Source of the DNA: JACCZX01 sp963791315
GTDB taxonomy: Bacteria; Pseudomonadota; Gammaproteobacteria; Burkholderiales; Burkholderiaceae_F
NCBI GenBank assembly: GCA_963791315.1
Contig: CAWBRQ010000007.1
Coordinates: forward strand, 248,001-312,000
Reading direction: 5' to 3'
Length of the DNA: 64,000 nt
Position numbers and translations under genes: made by a program. The notes below the pieces were generated by a model. The model was not told the origin of the DNA, did no database searches, and saw nothing but the letters and a program-made list of their open reading frames with translations. This document shows positions 32,674 through 44,794 of the stretch, one piece after another (positions within the stretch are counted from its first letter, which is position 1; each line of letters opens with the position of its first letter).

Positions 32674-33430
32674 GCGCGAGCGCGATGAATCGATTGGCCG
32701 CATTGCTGCTTTGCGCTCGCTATGTTGGCTACTTGGCGTCGCTGCGCTGTCTCGGCTCGCGCAGCAGCCGAAGTTTCAGTTGAAGCGTATCGACGTTCGT
32801 GGGGATCTGCATCACGTGACGGCTTCGTCGGTGCGTACCGCGTTGGCAGGCCGCCTGCGCGGCAATTACTTCACGATGCGGCTCGACGACACGCGCCGGC
32901 TGTTCGAGACGGTGCCGTGGGTTGCTCAGGCTTCGGTGCGCCGAGTCTGGCCCGACCGGCTCTTGGTGACCTTGATCCGAACATCGGGCGCTCGGGCGTG
33001 TGGGAAGACGGGCGCCTGTTCTCCGATCGCGGCGAGCTTTTCGTTGCCAATCCCGACGAGGCGGAGATCTACGGCCAATTGCCAGAGTTCAGCGGACCAG
33101 CCAGCGCAGCGAAAGACGCGGCTCGGCGCTATTACGAACTGTCAGCGCAATTTGCGCCACTGTCTTTGCATATTGCTGCGATCGACATTTCTGATCGCAA
33201 GGCCTGGTCGCTGCGCCTGGTCTCTGAGCCGCGTGAAGACGCAAAACAATCCAACGCGCTGCACGTTGAGCTCGGTCGGGATCGGGCTGCGCTACCGCTC
33301 GGCGAGCGCGTGGCGCAGCTCGTCGCTGCGTACCCATTGGTGGTCGCGCAGCTTGGCGGTGCCGCCGGCGCGAATCGACGCGCGTTACGCCAACGGCCTC
33401 GCAGCGTCGAGTCCGGCCAAGATGCGATGA
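32670..33430 (+). CDS. ftsQ: Cell division protein FtsQ (broken frame)
   Basis: A bitopic divisome assembly protein. After a short cytoplasmic tail and one membrane segment (blurred by a frame change near 32705) comes the POTRA domain (KFQLKRIDVRGDLHHVTAS, then GRLRGNYFTMRLDDTRRLF and VPWVAQASVRRVWPDRLLV). The beta domain follows (VWEDGRLFSDRGELFVAN, then QLPEFSGP). Further changes lie near 32760, 32975, 32995 and 33370. The last segment, ARIDARYANGLAASSPAKM, contains the usual (V/I)DxRYxNG motif and ends at 33430. It starts in an ATGA overlap with ddl, and ftsA follows after 24 bases. Confidence 0.88.
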
Positions 33431-33454
33431 AACCAGAGCCGCGCGGTCCGAGCC

Positions 33455-34689
33455 ATGAGAAACGAAAGCAAAGACCTGATCGTCGGGCTCGACATTGGCA
33501 CCTCGAAGGTCGTCGTCGCGGTCGCCGAAGTGCTGCCCGATGGCCGCTTCCAGGTGATCGGACTCGGTCAAGCCGAGTCGCAAGGCCTGCGCAAGGGCGT
33601 CGTCGTCAACATCGAGGCGACTGTGCAATCGATACGCCGCGCGCTCGAGGAAGCCGAGTTGATGGCCGCGTGCCAGATTCGGGACGTGTTTACCGGCATC
33701 GCCGGCAGCCATATCAAGAGCTTCAACTCGAGCGGCATGGTGGCGATCAAGGACCGCGAGGTCGCTGCAGCCGACGTGGCGCAGAGTCATCGAGACCGCC
33801 AAGGCGGTCAACATTCCGACCGATCAGCAGGTGCTGCATGTGCTGACGCAGGAATTCATCGTCGACGGTCAGGAAGATATCCGCGAGCCGATCGGCATGA
33901 GCGGCGTGCGGCTCGAAGTGCGCGTGCATATCGTGACCGGCGCGGTCAGCGCCGCGCAGAACATCATCAAGTGCGTGCGCCGCTGCGGCCTCGAAGTGCA
34001 GGACCTGATCCTGCAGCCGCTCGCGTCGTCGCTGTCGGCGCTGACCTCGGACGAAAAGGAACTCGGTGTCGCGCTGGTCGATATCGGCGGCGGCACCACC
34101 GACATCGCCATTTTCACCGGCGGTGCGATTCGACATACCGCGATCATTCCGATCGCCGGCGATCAGATTACCAACGACATCGCGATGGCGCTGCGCACGC
34201 CGATTCCGGACGCCGAGGAAATCAAGCTGCGCTGGGGCGTGGCCAAGGAAGTGCTGGCCGATCCCGAACGAAAAGATCGAGATCCCCGGCCTCGGCGACC
34301 GCGGTCCTCGGCTGCTGTCGCGCCAGTCGCTGGCGGCGGTGATCGAACCGCGCGTCGAGGAACTGTTCACGCTGACGCAGCAAGTGGTGCGCGAGTCCGG
34401 GTACGAGGAGTTGCTGTCGTCCGGCATCGTGCTGACCGGAGGCACCAGCTTGCTGCCCGGCATGACCGAATTGGCCGAAGACGTGTTCTTGAAGCCGGCG
34501 CGTATCGGCTGGCCGAATTACACCGGCTCGCTGTCCGACGTCGTACGCAATCCGCGCTTCGCTACCGCGATGGGTCTGCTGGTCGAAGCGCATTCGCAGC
34601 GCCTGCGCGGTCGCAAGCTCGCGCAGCAGACCGGTTCGTTCAGGCAGACGGTGAAACGGATGAAGGAATGGGTTGTCGGGAATTTTTGA
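33455..34689 (+). CDS. ftsA: Cell division protein FtsA (two frame breaks)
   Basis: An actin-like ATPase that tethers FtsZ filaments to the membrane. Motifs: LIVGLDIGTSKVVVAVAE (phosphate 1), VTGAVSAAQNIIKCVRRCGL (1C domain), ALVDIGGGTTDIAIFTGGAI (phosphate 2), PGLGDRGPRLLSRQSLAAV and VLTGGTSLLPGM (adenosine). The C-terminal KRMKEWVVGNF is the amphipathic membrane-targeting helix. Frame changes near 33785 and 34268 are each one extra base (the sequence reads GAACGAAAAGATC where a single extra C breaks the frame). About 410 residues, normal length. It lies 103 bases upstream of ftsZ. Confidence 0.93.
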
Positions 34690-34782
34690 GGGTGGAGCGC
34701 CCAATGCCAAGCGCTGCTCGTGCGTTTTGGCTTTGCGCTTTCGACATTGCGCGTACTTCGATTGACAGTAACTCAGCTAGGC

Positions 34783-34788
34783 AGGAGG
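34783..34788 (+). promoter_or_regulatory. Strong ribosome binding site of ftsZ
   Basis: AGGAGG lies four bases before the ftsZ ATG at 34793, a perfect anti-Shine-Dalgarno match and stronger than the sites of the translationally coupled genes upstream. It fits the high demand for FtsZ. The 103-base ftsA-ftsZ gap may also hold a promoter, but I see no convincing pair of boxes. Confidence 0.6.
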
Positions 34789-34792
34789 CAAC

Positions 34793-35978
34793 ATGAGTTT
34801 CGAAATTCTTGAGACGGAAACGCGCGGCACGATCATCAAGGTGGTTGGAGTCGGCGGTGCAGGCGGCAACGCGGTTCAGCACATGATCGCGCGCGACGTG
34901 CAGGGCGTCGAGTTCATCTGCGCCAACACCGATCATCAGGCGCTTGCACGGTCGTCGTCCAAGAACGTCCTGCAGCTCGGCAAGACCGGTCTGGGCGCAG
35001 GCAGCCGACCGGAGGCGGGGCGCGCGGCGGCGGAGGAAGCGCGCGACCGGATTGCCGATGCGCTGCGCGGCGCGCACATGGTGTTCATCACCGCCGGCAT
35101 GGGCGGCGGCACCGGCACTGGCGCGGCGCCGGTCGTTGCCGAGATCGCGAAGGAACTCGGGCATCCTGACCGTCGCGGTCGTATCGAAGCCGTTCGAGTT
35201 CGAAGGGCCGAAGCGCATGAAGCTCGCCGAAACCGGGCGTCGACGCAACTCGAAGACACGGTGCACTCGCTGATCGTCATCCTCAACAACAAGCTCGAGG
35301 AAGTGATGGGAGAAGACGCCGAGATGGCCGACTGCTTCAGGGCCGCCGACGACGTGCTGCATAACGCCTGCGCCGGCATCGCCGAGATCATCAATGTGCC
35401 GGGTCTCGGTCAACGTCGACTTCGAAGACGTCAAGACCGTGATGAGCGAGCAGGGCAAGGCGATGATGGGTACCGCGCTGGCGTCGGGGCTCGACCGCGC
35501 GCGCATCGCGGCCGAGCAGGCCGTCGCGAGTCCGTTGCTCGAAGGCGTCGACCTGTCGGGCGCGCGCGGCGTGCTGGTCAACATCACCGCGTCTTCGTCG
35601 TTGAAGATGAAGGAGACGCGCGAGGTGATGAATACGATTCGTGCATTCGCCGCCGACGATGCGACGGTGATCTTCGGCACCGTGTGCGACGAAACGATCG
35701 GCGACGGGTTGCGCGTCACGGTGGTCGCCACCGGTCTCGGCCGCGCGGCATCGAAAAAGCAGTCGACGCCGTTTACCGTCGTGCGCACCGGCACCGACAA
35801 CGCGCCGCTGACCGTTCCCGTTACGGCATCCCATGGCTCGTCGTCGGATTACAGCGACTTTGAGAAACCCGCCATCTGGCGCACGCGTGAATCGGCGCAG
35901 ACGCGCGTGGCGGCTATGGAGGACACGGGCTCCGACCGGTACGACATTCCGGCTTTTCTGCGAAAGCAGGCCGACTAA
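34793..35978 (+). CDS. ftsZ: Cell division GTPase FtsZ (four frame breaks)
   Basis: The tubulin homologue that forms the Z ring. Motifs: IKVVGVGGAGGNAVQHMI, FICANTDHQAL, the tubulin signature AGMGGGTGTGAAPVVAEI, LTVAVVSKPFEFEGPKRM, INVPGL with VNVDFEDVKTVMSEQGKAM, and ARGVLVNITASSSLKMKETR. The C-terminal DRYDIPAFLRKQAD is the conserved tail peptide that binds FtsA and ZapD. Breaks near 35160, 35240, 35255 and 35407 are all explained by one extra base; three of them return the frame to its original phase. Corrected length is about 394 residues. Confidence 0.95.
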
Positions 35979-35998
35979 GCGATCAGTAAACTCTCGCC

Positions 35999-36911
35999 AT
36001 GATTAAACAGCGCACTTTGAAGCAGATCGCCCGCGCGGTCGGAATCGGCTTGCACAGCGGTACCAAGGTGAAGCTGGCGTTGCGGCCGGCTGCGGCCGAT
36101 ACCGGTGTGGTGTTCCGGCGGGTCGATGTCGATCCGCCGGTCGACATTCCGTTGACGCCGGAAAACGTCGTCGATACCCGCATGGCGACGACGATCGGGT
36201 TGGGCGCCATCAGGGTGGCGACGATCGAGCATTTGATGAGTGCGCTGGCGGGGCTTGGTATCGACAACTGCTACGTCGACGTCGATGCGCCGGAAATTCC
36301 GATCATGGACGGCAGTGCAGCGAGCTTCGTTTTTCTGATACAGGCGGCCGGAATCAGTGAGCTGAACGCAGCCGAAGAAGTTCGCGCGGATCGTCAAGCC
36401 GGTCGAATTTCGCGACGGCGATGCCTGGGCGCGGCTGGAACCGTATTTTGGCTTCAAGCTGAAGTTTTCGATCGCGTTTAATCACCCGGCGATCGACGCC
36501 ACCGAGCAGAGCGTTGAGGTCGATTTTGCGCGCGACTCATATATCAAGGAGGTTTCGCGCGCGCGGACGTTCGGCTTTGTCAACGATGTCGAGGCGCTGC
36601 GCAAGGCGGGTTTGGCCATCGGGGGTAGCTTCGAAAACGCGATCGTGATGGACGAGTACCGCGTGCTGAACACCGACGGCTTACGCGCCGGTGACGAAAT
36701 CGCCAAGCACAAGATGCTCGATGCCATCGGCGATCTGGCGGTGCTCGGCTACCCGTTGATCGGGTCGTATGTGGCACACAAGTCCGGCCATGCCATTAAC
36801 AACAGGCTGTTGCGCGCGCTGACTGCCGATCAGGCGGCGTTTGAGCTCGTGACCTTCGAAGACGAAGAGCAGGCGCCGACGGCCTTCCGTTTCCAGACCG
36901 AAACCGCCTAA
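35999..36911 (+). CDS. lpxC: UDP-3-O-acyl-GlcNAc deacetylase LpxC (one frame break)
   Basis: The zinc enzyme of the committed step of lipid A synthesis. It starts MIKQRTLKQIARAVGIGLHS. Zinc ligands are seen in ATIEHLMSALAG and in AKHKMLDAIGDL; the catalytic His is in KSGHAINNRLLRAL. The substrate channel motif SRARTFGFVNDVEALRKAGL is present. The frame changes once, near 36378. About 304 residues, normal length. It is the last gene of the dcw cluster, 20 bases after ftsZ, and runs convergent to the DUF721 gene with a four-base overlap. Confidence 0.95.
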
Positions 36912-37409
36912 CGACGCGCCCGCTTTCGGAGCGTCGCCGCGAGCTTCCGAACCGCTTCCCGCAGCGGCGATTCCCCCACCGAGTCCACGAGCTCAGCCAC
37001 CGTTGCCGCGGCGCTGCTCGCCAGTACGCGGCCACGGCAACCCCCGCCCTGAGTCATTTGACCGGCTTGAGGGTTCAGGGCTCCCGTCTCCAGGGTAAGA
37101 CGTGACGGCGGGTTGTACTCGTGTCTTGATCTCGTAGACTCTGAACCCATCGGCCGCCAAAGTGGATAAAAGACGTGGTGTTGCTTGCCGCAATTTGGCC
37201 GAATGAGATGGTGAGGGAAGGCTAAGCCAGAGAGTTTCGCCACGCAGTTCGCAGACGCCCGGCTCGAGAGGATCGATGCCGGCAACGACGCGACAGGCAG
37301 GGGCGATTGCGAGCGCGGCTCGCTGTGTCGCTTCCCAGCGCGCGATCAGAGAAGCCGCTTGCGGCGAATCGCGCAGCGCGGCAGCGATCAGGCGGGCGGT
37401 GCTCGACAT
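36908..37409 (-). CDS. DUF721 (DciA-like) protein (one frame break)
   Basis: A small basic protein starting MSSTARLIAAALRDSPQA. The central part CRVVAGIDPLEPGVCELRGE, WLSLPSPSHSAKLRQATPRLL and FRVYEIKTRVQPA matches the DUF721 pattern: a KH-like domain with PLEPGxCxLxGxxL and SxAAKLRQ segments. DUF721 includes DciA, the helicase loader of bacteria lacking DnaC; in Betaproteobacteria this gene usually lies between lpxC and secA, as here. The frame changes near 37105; the tail (VAELVDSVGESPLREAV, then KLAATLRKRARR) is helical and basic. The start at 37409 is chosen because the conserved region begins there. Confidence 0.75.
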
Positions 37410-37451
37410 GGGCAGCAATGAGCAGTAAAGGGTGAGCGCGGGAGGGCGCGG

Positions 37452-38440
37452 ATGCAGATCATAGTGGTCGACAAGCGATTGGCGCGCGCCTTGACGCTCA
37501 GTATCACCCGCCGCCACGCACTGATCGCGTTCGATCACACTCGCACTAGGCGTGCTGTTGCTCTCCGGCGCGTTCTCATTTTTGACGGTGCGTGCCGCGT
37601 CGGTGTTCCGCATCCCGATTCTTTCGGATTTTGTTTCGTTCGTCTCACGCGACGAAATGGAGCGCAAGGACCAGTTCGTGCGCGACAACGTATCGGCGCT
37701 GGCGCGCAAACTGGGTGAGGTGCAGGCGCAGTTGTTGCGGCTCGACGCGGTCGGCGAGCGCGTGGGTAAAGCCGCGGGAATTCGGCCGGAAGAGTTTCGC
37801 TTCGCGCAGTTGCCGGGCCGTGGCGGTGCGCTCCAGAGCGATCCGATGACGCTTCGCGAACTCGATCGTCGCGCTGAAACAGCTTTCAGTAAGTGTCGAA
37901 CAGCGCGCGGATTACCTGAGCGTGATCGAGTCGGAGCTGCGAGCGCAGCAGGTACGACAAGCGTTGCTGCCGCACAGCAAGCCGGTATCCGACGGATTTA
38001 TCGGCTCAGGCTTCGGCTGGCGGTCCGATCCTTTTTCCGGCGAAATGTCGCATCACTCGGGCATCGACTTCGCGGCGCCCATCGGAACGCCGATTCACGC
38101 TGCCGCCGGTGGCGTCGTCGTGGTGGCTGAATATCACCCGGTCTGGGGCAACGTCGTCGAAGTCGATCATGGCAACTCCTTGCTGAGCCGCTACGCACAC
38201 GCGAGTCGGCTTAACGTGGCGCCGGGCGACATCGTCAAGCGCGGCCAAAAGCTGGCAGAAGTTGGCTCGACCGGGCGATCAACCGGTGCACATCTGCACT
38301 TTGAAGTGCATCACCAGGGTGTTGCACAAAACCCCGCCAAGTTCCTGTTCGCGAAAGGCAGTCCGCTGCAGCAACACGCCGCGGGATCGCCACGCGTCGA
38401 CATTAAGGGTATTGAAGCGTCCGCATCGTCGCGCGACTGA
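37452..38440 (+). CDS. M23-family peptidoglycan endopeptidase (broken frame)
   Basis: A membrane-anchored LytM-type metallopeptidase, or a degenerate one acting as amidase activator. The N-terminus MQIIVVDKRLARALTLSITR continues, after a change near 37545, into a membrane segment (LLLSGAFSFLTVRAASVF) and a coiled-coil region (ARKLGEVQAQLLRLDAVGER). After changes near 37880-37915 the M23 domain reads SGFGWRSDPFSGEMSHHSGIDF (in two parts), NSLLSRYAHASRLNV and STGRSTGAHLHFEV. The HxxxD and HLHFEV zinc motifs are both present, so catalysis is likely. Divergent from DUF721, 166 bases upstream of secA. Confidence 0.88.
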
Positions 38441-38606
38441 AGACCAGTGGTTAGATCGTCCCGGCGCGCGAGCGTCGGGCGCAGCCAGCCTGGAGTTCCG
38501 GGCACCAAGGCGCCCGCGCTTCAATATCACCCCTATGACATAATTTTCCGTTCATGCCATTCGCGGCGAAGCTTGTTTCAGTAATCGCCAGCCCCAGATC
38601 AACTCC

Positions 38607-41379
<2,773 letters not shown>

Positions 41380-41393
41380 CGTTGTTCGTGTAC

Positions 41394-41470
41394 GCGACCC
41401 TTCGGGTCGCACGCGCACTCACACTTATTAGTTAGGCGCGCTCCCTTCGGAGCGGCCGCGCGTACGCGCG
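41394..41470. repeat. Three consecutive inverted repeats between secA and argJ
   Basis: First: GCGACCC (41394-41400), loop TTC, GGGTCGC (41404-41410), a perfect 7-bp stem. Second: CGCTCC (41439-41444), loop CTTC, GGAGCG (41449-41454). Third: the self-complementary CGCGCGTACGCGCG (41457-41470). They fill about half of the 151-base gap after secA. No T-run follows any of them, so they are not standard intrinsic terminators; they may stabilise the secA 3-prime end or belong to an extragenic repeat family. Confidence 0.6.
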
Positions 41471-41530
41471 CAGTACAAAAGCAAGAGGGAGAGTTGCTTC
41501 GCATGCCGCGTTCCACCTCGAATTCGCTGA

Positions 41531-42758
41531 ATGGCTGTTAATCTTCAGGCACCCGATCCGACGTTGCTGTATCCAGTTGGCGGCGTCGAACTTGGCTGGG
41601 CGGAAGCGGGCATACGCAAGGTCGGCCGCAAAGATCTGCTGGTCGTCCGTATCACCGAGGGCGCGAGCGTTGCCGGTGTCTTTACACAGAATCGCTTTGC
41701 CGCCGCACCGGTGTTGGTAAGTCGCGAACACCTGGCCACAAGAAAGAGTATCCGCGCCCTGGTCGTCAACACTGGCAACGCGAACGCAGGTACCGGAGAC
41801 TTGGGGCTTCGCGGCTGCGCGCTCAAGTTGCGAGGCGCTGGCACAACTTATTGGTTGCGATGCAGAACAGGTGCTTCCATTTTCCACCGGCGTAATCATG
41901 GAGCCGTTGCCGGTCGAACGGTTGATCGCGGCACTGCCGGAAGCAGTCGATCGACTCGGCTCGGATCACTGGCTGCAAGCTGCTGAAACCATCATGACAA
42001 CTGACACGATTCCGAAAGCCGTGTCGCGCCGAGTCGACGTTGGTGGAAACACTGTCACGTTGACTGGTATCGCAAAGGGTGCGGGAATGATTCGCCCGAA
42101 CATGGCAACGATGCTCGGCTTCGTCGCGACCGACGTGGCGATTGCGCCCGCGTTACTTCAGCAACTGACGCAGCAGGTCGCCGACCGCTCCTTCAACTGC
42201 ATCACGATCGACGGCGATACCTCAACCAACGATTCTTTCATCGTAATTGCGAGTGGACATTGTCGGCTGCGAATCGAGTCGGCAGATGCGCCTGTCTTCA
42301 CAGCGTTTTCTGCCGTATTGACCGACGTCGCACTTGAACTCGCGCAGTCGATTGTGCGCGATGGCGAGGGGGCGACCAAGTTCATCGAGGTGCGTGTCGA
42401 GCAGGCGATTTCCGAGCGTGAGGCGCGCCAAGTCGCCTACGCAGTGGCGCATTCTCCGTTGGTAAAGACGGCATTTTTCGCTTCCGATCCCAACCTCGGA
42501 CGCATACTTGCCGCGGTCGGCTACGCGGGCATTGACGATCTCCGGCCCGAGCATGTTCAAATGTATTTGGACGACGTCCACGTTGTACGCAATGGTGGCC
42601 GTCATCCGGAGTACCGAGAGGAAGACGGCCAGCGCGTGATGAAGAACTCTGAAATCCTGGTGCGTTTGCAGTTGGGCCGTGGTCGCGCGGTGGCATCTGT
42701 ATGGACCACCGATCTGTCGCACGAGTACGTTTCGATTAACGCAGATTATCGATCGTGA
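41531..42758 (+). CDS. argJ: Bifunctional ornithine acetyltransferase / N-acetylglutamate synthase ArgJ (one frame break)
   Basis: Recycles the acetyl group in arginine synthesis, moving it from N-acetylornithine to glutamate. Motifs: GVELGWAEAGIRKVGRKDL, VAGVFTQNRFAAAPVLVSR, NTGNANAGTG and STGVIMEPLPVERL. The self-cleavage site is in IRPNMATMLGFVATD (cut before the Thr that becomes the nucleophile of the beta chain); TSTNDSFIVIASG follows. The break near 41806 is an extra C (GGGCTTCGCGGCT, where FAAARSSCEAL should follow). About 409 residues. Its stop overlaps the GTG of the DUF815 gene as GTGA. Confidence 0.95.
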
Positions 42759-43654
42759 CCAGCACACCCGATTCGACGCTTAATCGCCTGGCCGCCGTGC
42801 TCGAGCGCCTTGAATCACTGTTGCCAGCGCAGACGCCGACCGATTTCGCGTCATCGCTGGCTTTTCGCTGGCGCAAGCGGCGGTACCTGGGTATTGAGCA
42901 AGGCGAGCTGCAACCGGTGTTACGGCCGGCGTTGATTCCATTTGATGATCTGAAGCATGTGGATGCTCAGAAGGCGGCTCTCGCCCAGAACACGGAACGA
43001 TTCGTACGTGGGTTGCCGGCCAACAACGCGTTGCTGACGGGTGCACGCGGCACCGGAAAATCGTCGCTGATTCGAGCGTGCCTGAACGAATTTGGCGCAC
43101 GTGGACTGCGGCTGATCGAGGTCGACAAGCGCGACCTGATCGATATCGCCGACATCGTCGACATCATTTCTGAACGAGGCGAGCGCTTCATTATTTTTTG
43201 TGACGATCTATCGTTCGACAAGAACGAGGCCGGCTACAAGGAATTGAAGGCTGCGCTTGACGGTTCGATCGCCGGCACCGCCGACAACGTGCTGATCTAC
43301 GCATCGTCGAATCGACGACACCTGATGCCCGAGCTGATGCGCGACAACCTTGATACGCGTTACGACGGCGACGGCGAAATTCATCCTGCCGAGGCGGTGG
43401 AAGAGCAGATCTCGCTATCAGAGCGTTTTGGCCTCTGGCTTTCGTTCTATCCGTTTCGTCAGGACGATTATCTCGATATCGTCACTCACTGGCTGCAACG
43501 CTTCGGCTTGAAGCAACACGAGACAATCGAAGCGCGCGCCGAGGCCTTGCAATTCGCGCTGCAGCGCGGATCACGGTCCGGTCGCGTGGCATTGCAGTTC
43601 GCGCGGCACTGGGCCGGGGGCAAGCGTCTCGCGGACGGCAGCGCACCACGATGA
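42755..43654 (+). CDS. AAA+ ATPase of the DUF815 family
   Basis: An intact 299-residue P-loop ATPase of unproven function. The helical N-terminus ends in KRRYLGIEQGELQPVLRPAL, a family hallmark, then PFDDLKHVDAQKAAL. Walker A is GARGTGKSSLIRACL and Walker B is RFIIFCDDLSFD; YKELKAALDGSI, IYASSNRRHLMPELM (sensor 1) and a GRVALQFARHW end follow. The soluble single-domain form is conserved in many Proteobacteria. It starts at a GTG overlapping the argJ stop and its TGA overlaps the next ATG, so it is co-translated with argJ and the Nudix-ThiE gene. Confidence 0.85.
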   Translation: MTSTPDSTLNRLAAVLERLESLLPAQTPTDFASSLAFRWRKRRYLGIEQGELQPVLRPALIPFDDLKHVDAQKAALAQNTERFVRGLPANNALLTGARGTGKSSLIRACLNEFGARGLRLIEVDKRDLIDIADIVDIISERGERFIIFCDDLSFDKNEAGYKELKAALDGSIAGTADNVLIYASSNRRHLMPELMRDNLDTRYDGDGEIHPAEAVEEQISLSERFGLWLSFYPFRQDDYLDIVTHWLQRFGLKQHETIEARAEALQFALQRGSRSGRVALQFARHWAGGKRLADGSAPR

Positions 43655-44667
43655 CACCGACGCGCACGCCGGTCGATGTCGCGGCCGGTGTGCTCATTCG
43701 CCCTGACGGTCGGTTTCTGCTGGCGAGTCGTCCCGCGGGAAAGCCTTACGCGTCCTACTGGGAGTTTCCTGGTGGAAAAGTGGAGCCCGGCGAGAGGATC
43801 GAGAGAGCGCTTGCGCGCGAACTACACGAAGAACTCGGCATCGACATCGGCACCGCGTACCCATGGGTCGTGCGTGTTTTCGACTATCCGCATGCACTGG
43901 TACGACTGCATTTTTTTCGGGTGTTTGAATGGCATGGAGATGTTCGCGCGCGCGAGCTTCAGAGCTTCGGTTTCTTTTCTGCGGATGCTCTACCCGGAGG
44001 CCCGTTATTGCCGGCGACGGTTCCGGTTTTGCGGTGGCTTGCCCTTGCGCCGCTTTACGCGATCAGTGCGGCCGCACAGCTCGGTCGAGACGTATTTCTA
44101 CAGCGCCTTGAATCGGCACTTGCGCTTGGCCTGAAGCTGCTGCAGTTTCGCGAGCCGACCCTCGACAGCGCCGACGCCGCAACACTTTTCGATGAGGTGT
44201 TGAAGCGCGTGCGCGTAGCGGGCGCGACCGTGCTGGTCAACAGCCGCCACCAGCGAGCACTGTGGGAAAAGGCTGATGGCGTGCATTTGACGGCTGCCGA
44301 CCTCGCCGCTCTACGACAACGACCTGAGCTCGACTGGGTTGCCGCGTCGGTCCATTCCAGCGAGGAGATTGAACGTGCAGCTGAGCTGCACCTGGATTTC
44401 GTCGCAGCGGGTCCGGTACGGATCACGGCAACGCATCAGTACCAGCCGCCGCTTGGATGGAACGCCTTCGCGGAGATGATCACCAACAGCAGTGTGCCGG
44501 TGTACGCGCTCGGCGGGATGCGGGCACGCGATCTAGCGACTGCCATGTCATATGGCGCACATGGAATTGCATCACTGTCTGCCGTGTGGGATGACGCTCA
44601 GTGCGACGGGCTCGACGCATCCGGTGTTTTATCGGCATCATTGTCCTCGGGACCGGCAATCGAATAG
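43651..44667 (+). CDS. Nudix hydrolase fused to a ThiE-like (thiamine phosphate synthase) domain
   Basis: An intact 338-residue two-domain protein. Residues 1-130 are a MutT-type Nudix hydrolase: VAAGVLIRPDGRFLLASRP, then the Nudix box GGKVEPGERIERALARELHE with EELGI, all catalytic Glu present. MutT removes 8-oxo-dGTP. Residues 140-320 resemble a ThiE TIM barrel: LKLLQFREPTLD, ATVLVNSRHQRALWEKADG, VHLTAADLAAL, AASVHSSEEIERAAEL, FVAAGPV and VYALGGMRARDLA. VNSR replaces the usual VNDR, so thiamine synthase activity is doubtful. The fusion is common in Betaproteobacteria. The 3-prime end overlaps yacG on the other strand by 70 bases. Confidence 0.88.
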   Translation: MTPTRTPVDVAAGVLIRPDGRFLLASRPAGKPYASYWEFPGGKVEPGERIERALARELHEELGIDIGTAYPWVVRVFDYPHALVRLHFFRVFEWHGDVRARELQSFGFFSADALPGGPLLPATVPVLRWLALAPLYAISAAAQLGRDVFLQRLESALALGLKLLQFREPTLDSADAATLFDEVLKRVRVAGATVLVNSRHQRALWEKADGVHLTAADLAALRQRPELDWVAASVHSSEEIERAAELHLDFVAAGPVRITATHQYQPPLGWNAFAEMITNSSVPVYALGGMRARDLATAMSYGAHGIASLSAVWDDAQCDGLDASGVLSASLSSGPAIE

Positions 44668-44789
44668 CCGTCTGACGCCCACGCTCCGAGATCGATCATC
44701 TTGCAGCGCTCCGAGCAAAACGGACGAAACTTTTCCTGCTCGTCCCACTTGACCTCGCGGCCACAAGTCGGACATCTGACCTTGGCCAT
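44598..44789 (-). CDS. yacG: DNA gyrase inhibitor / zinc-binding protein YacG
   Basis: A 63-residue protein reading MAKVRCPTCGREVKW, then RPFCSERCKMIDLGAWASD. Four cysteines in a CxxC...CxxxC pattern bind zinc, and this family is known to bind GyrB and inhibit gyrase. The start is the ATG at 44787-44789, six bases after the zapD stop; longer upstream readings in this frame are antisense to zapD. The acidic C-terminal tail (EDNDADKTPDASSPSH) is encoded opposite the 3-prime end of the Nudix-ThiE gene. Order zapD-yacG is typical for Betaproteobacteria. Confidence 0.9.
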   Translation of the reverse strand: MAKVRCPTCGREVKWDEQEKFRPFCSERCKMIDLGAWASDGYSIAGPEDNDADKTPDASSPSH

Positions 44790-44794
44790 TGGAA

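Noticed and set aside
34640..35800. 386-codon minus-strand open frame opposite ftsZ
   Set aside because: A shadow of G+C-rich codon use; the plus strand encodes FtsZ with tubulin signature and tail.
19185..36911. Calling the broken dcw genes pseudogenes
   Set aside because: They are essential, their motifs are intact on both sides of each break, and no stop or loss beyond single bases is seen.
38520..38544. Promoter for secA (TTCAAT and CATAAT)
   Set aside because: The spacer is only 13 bases, too short for a sigma-70 promoter.
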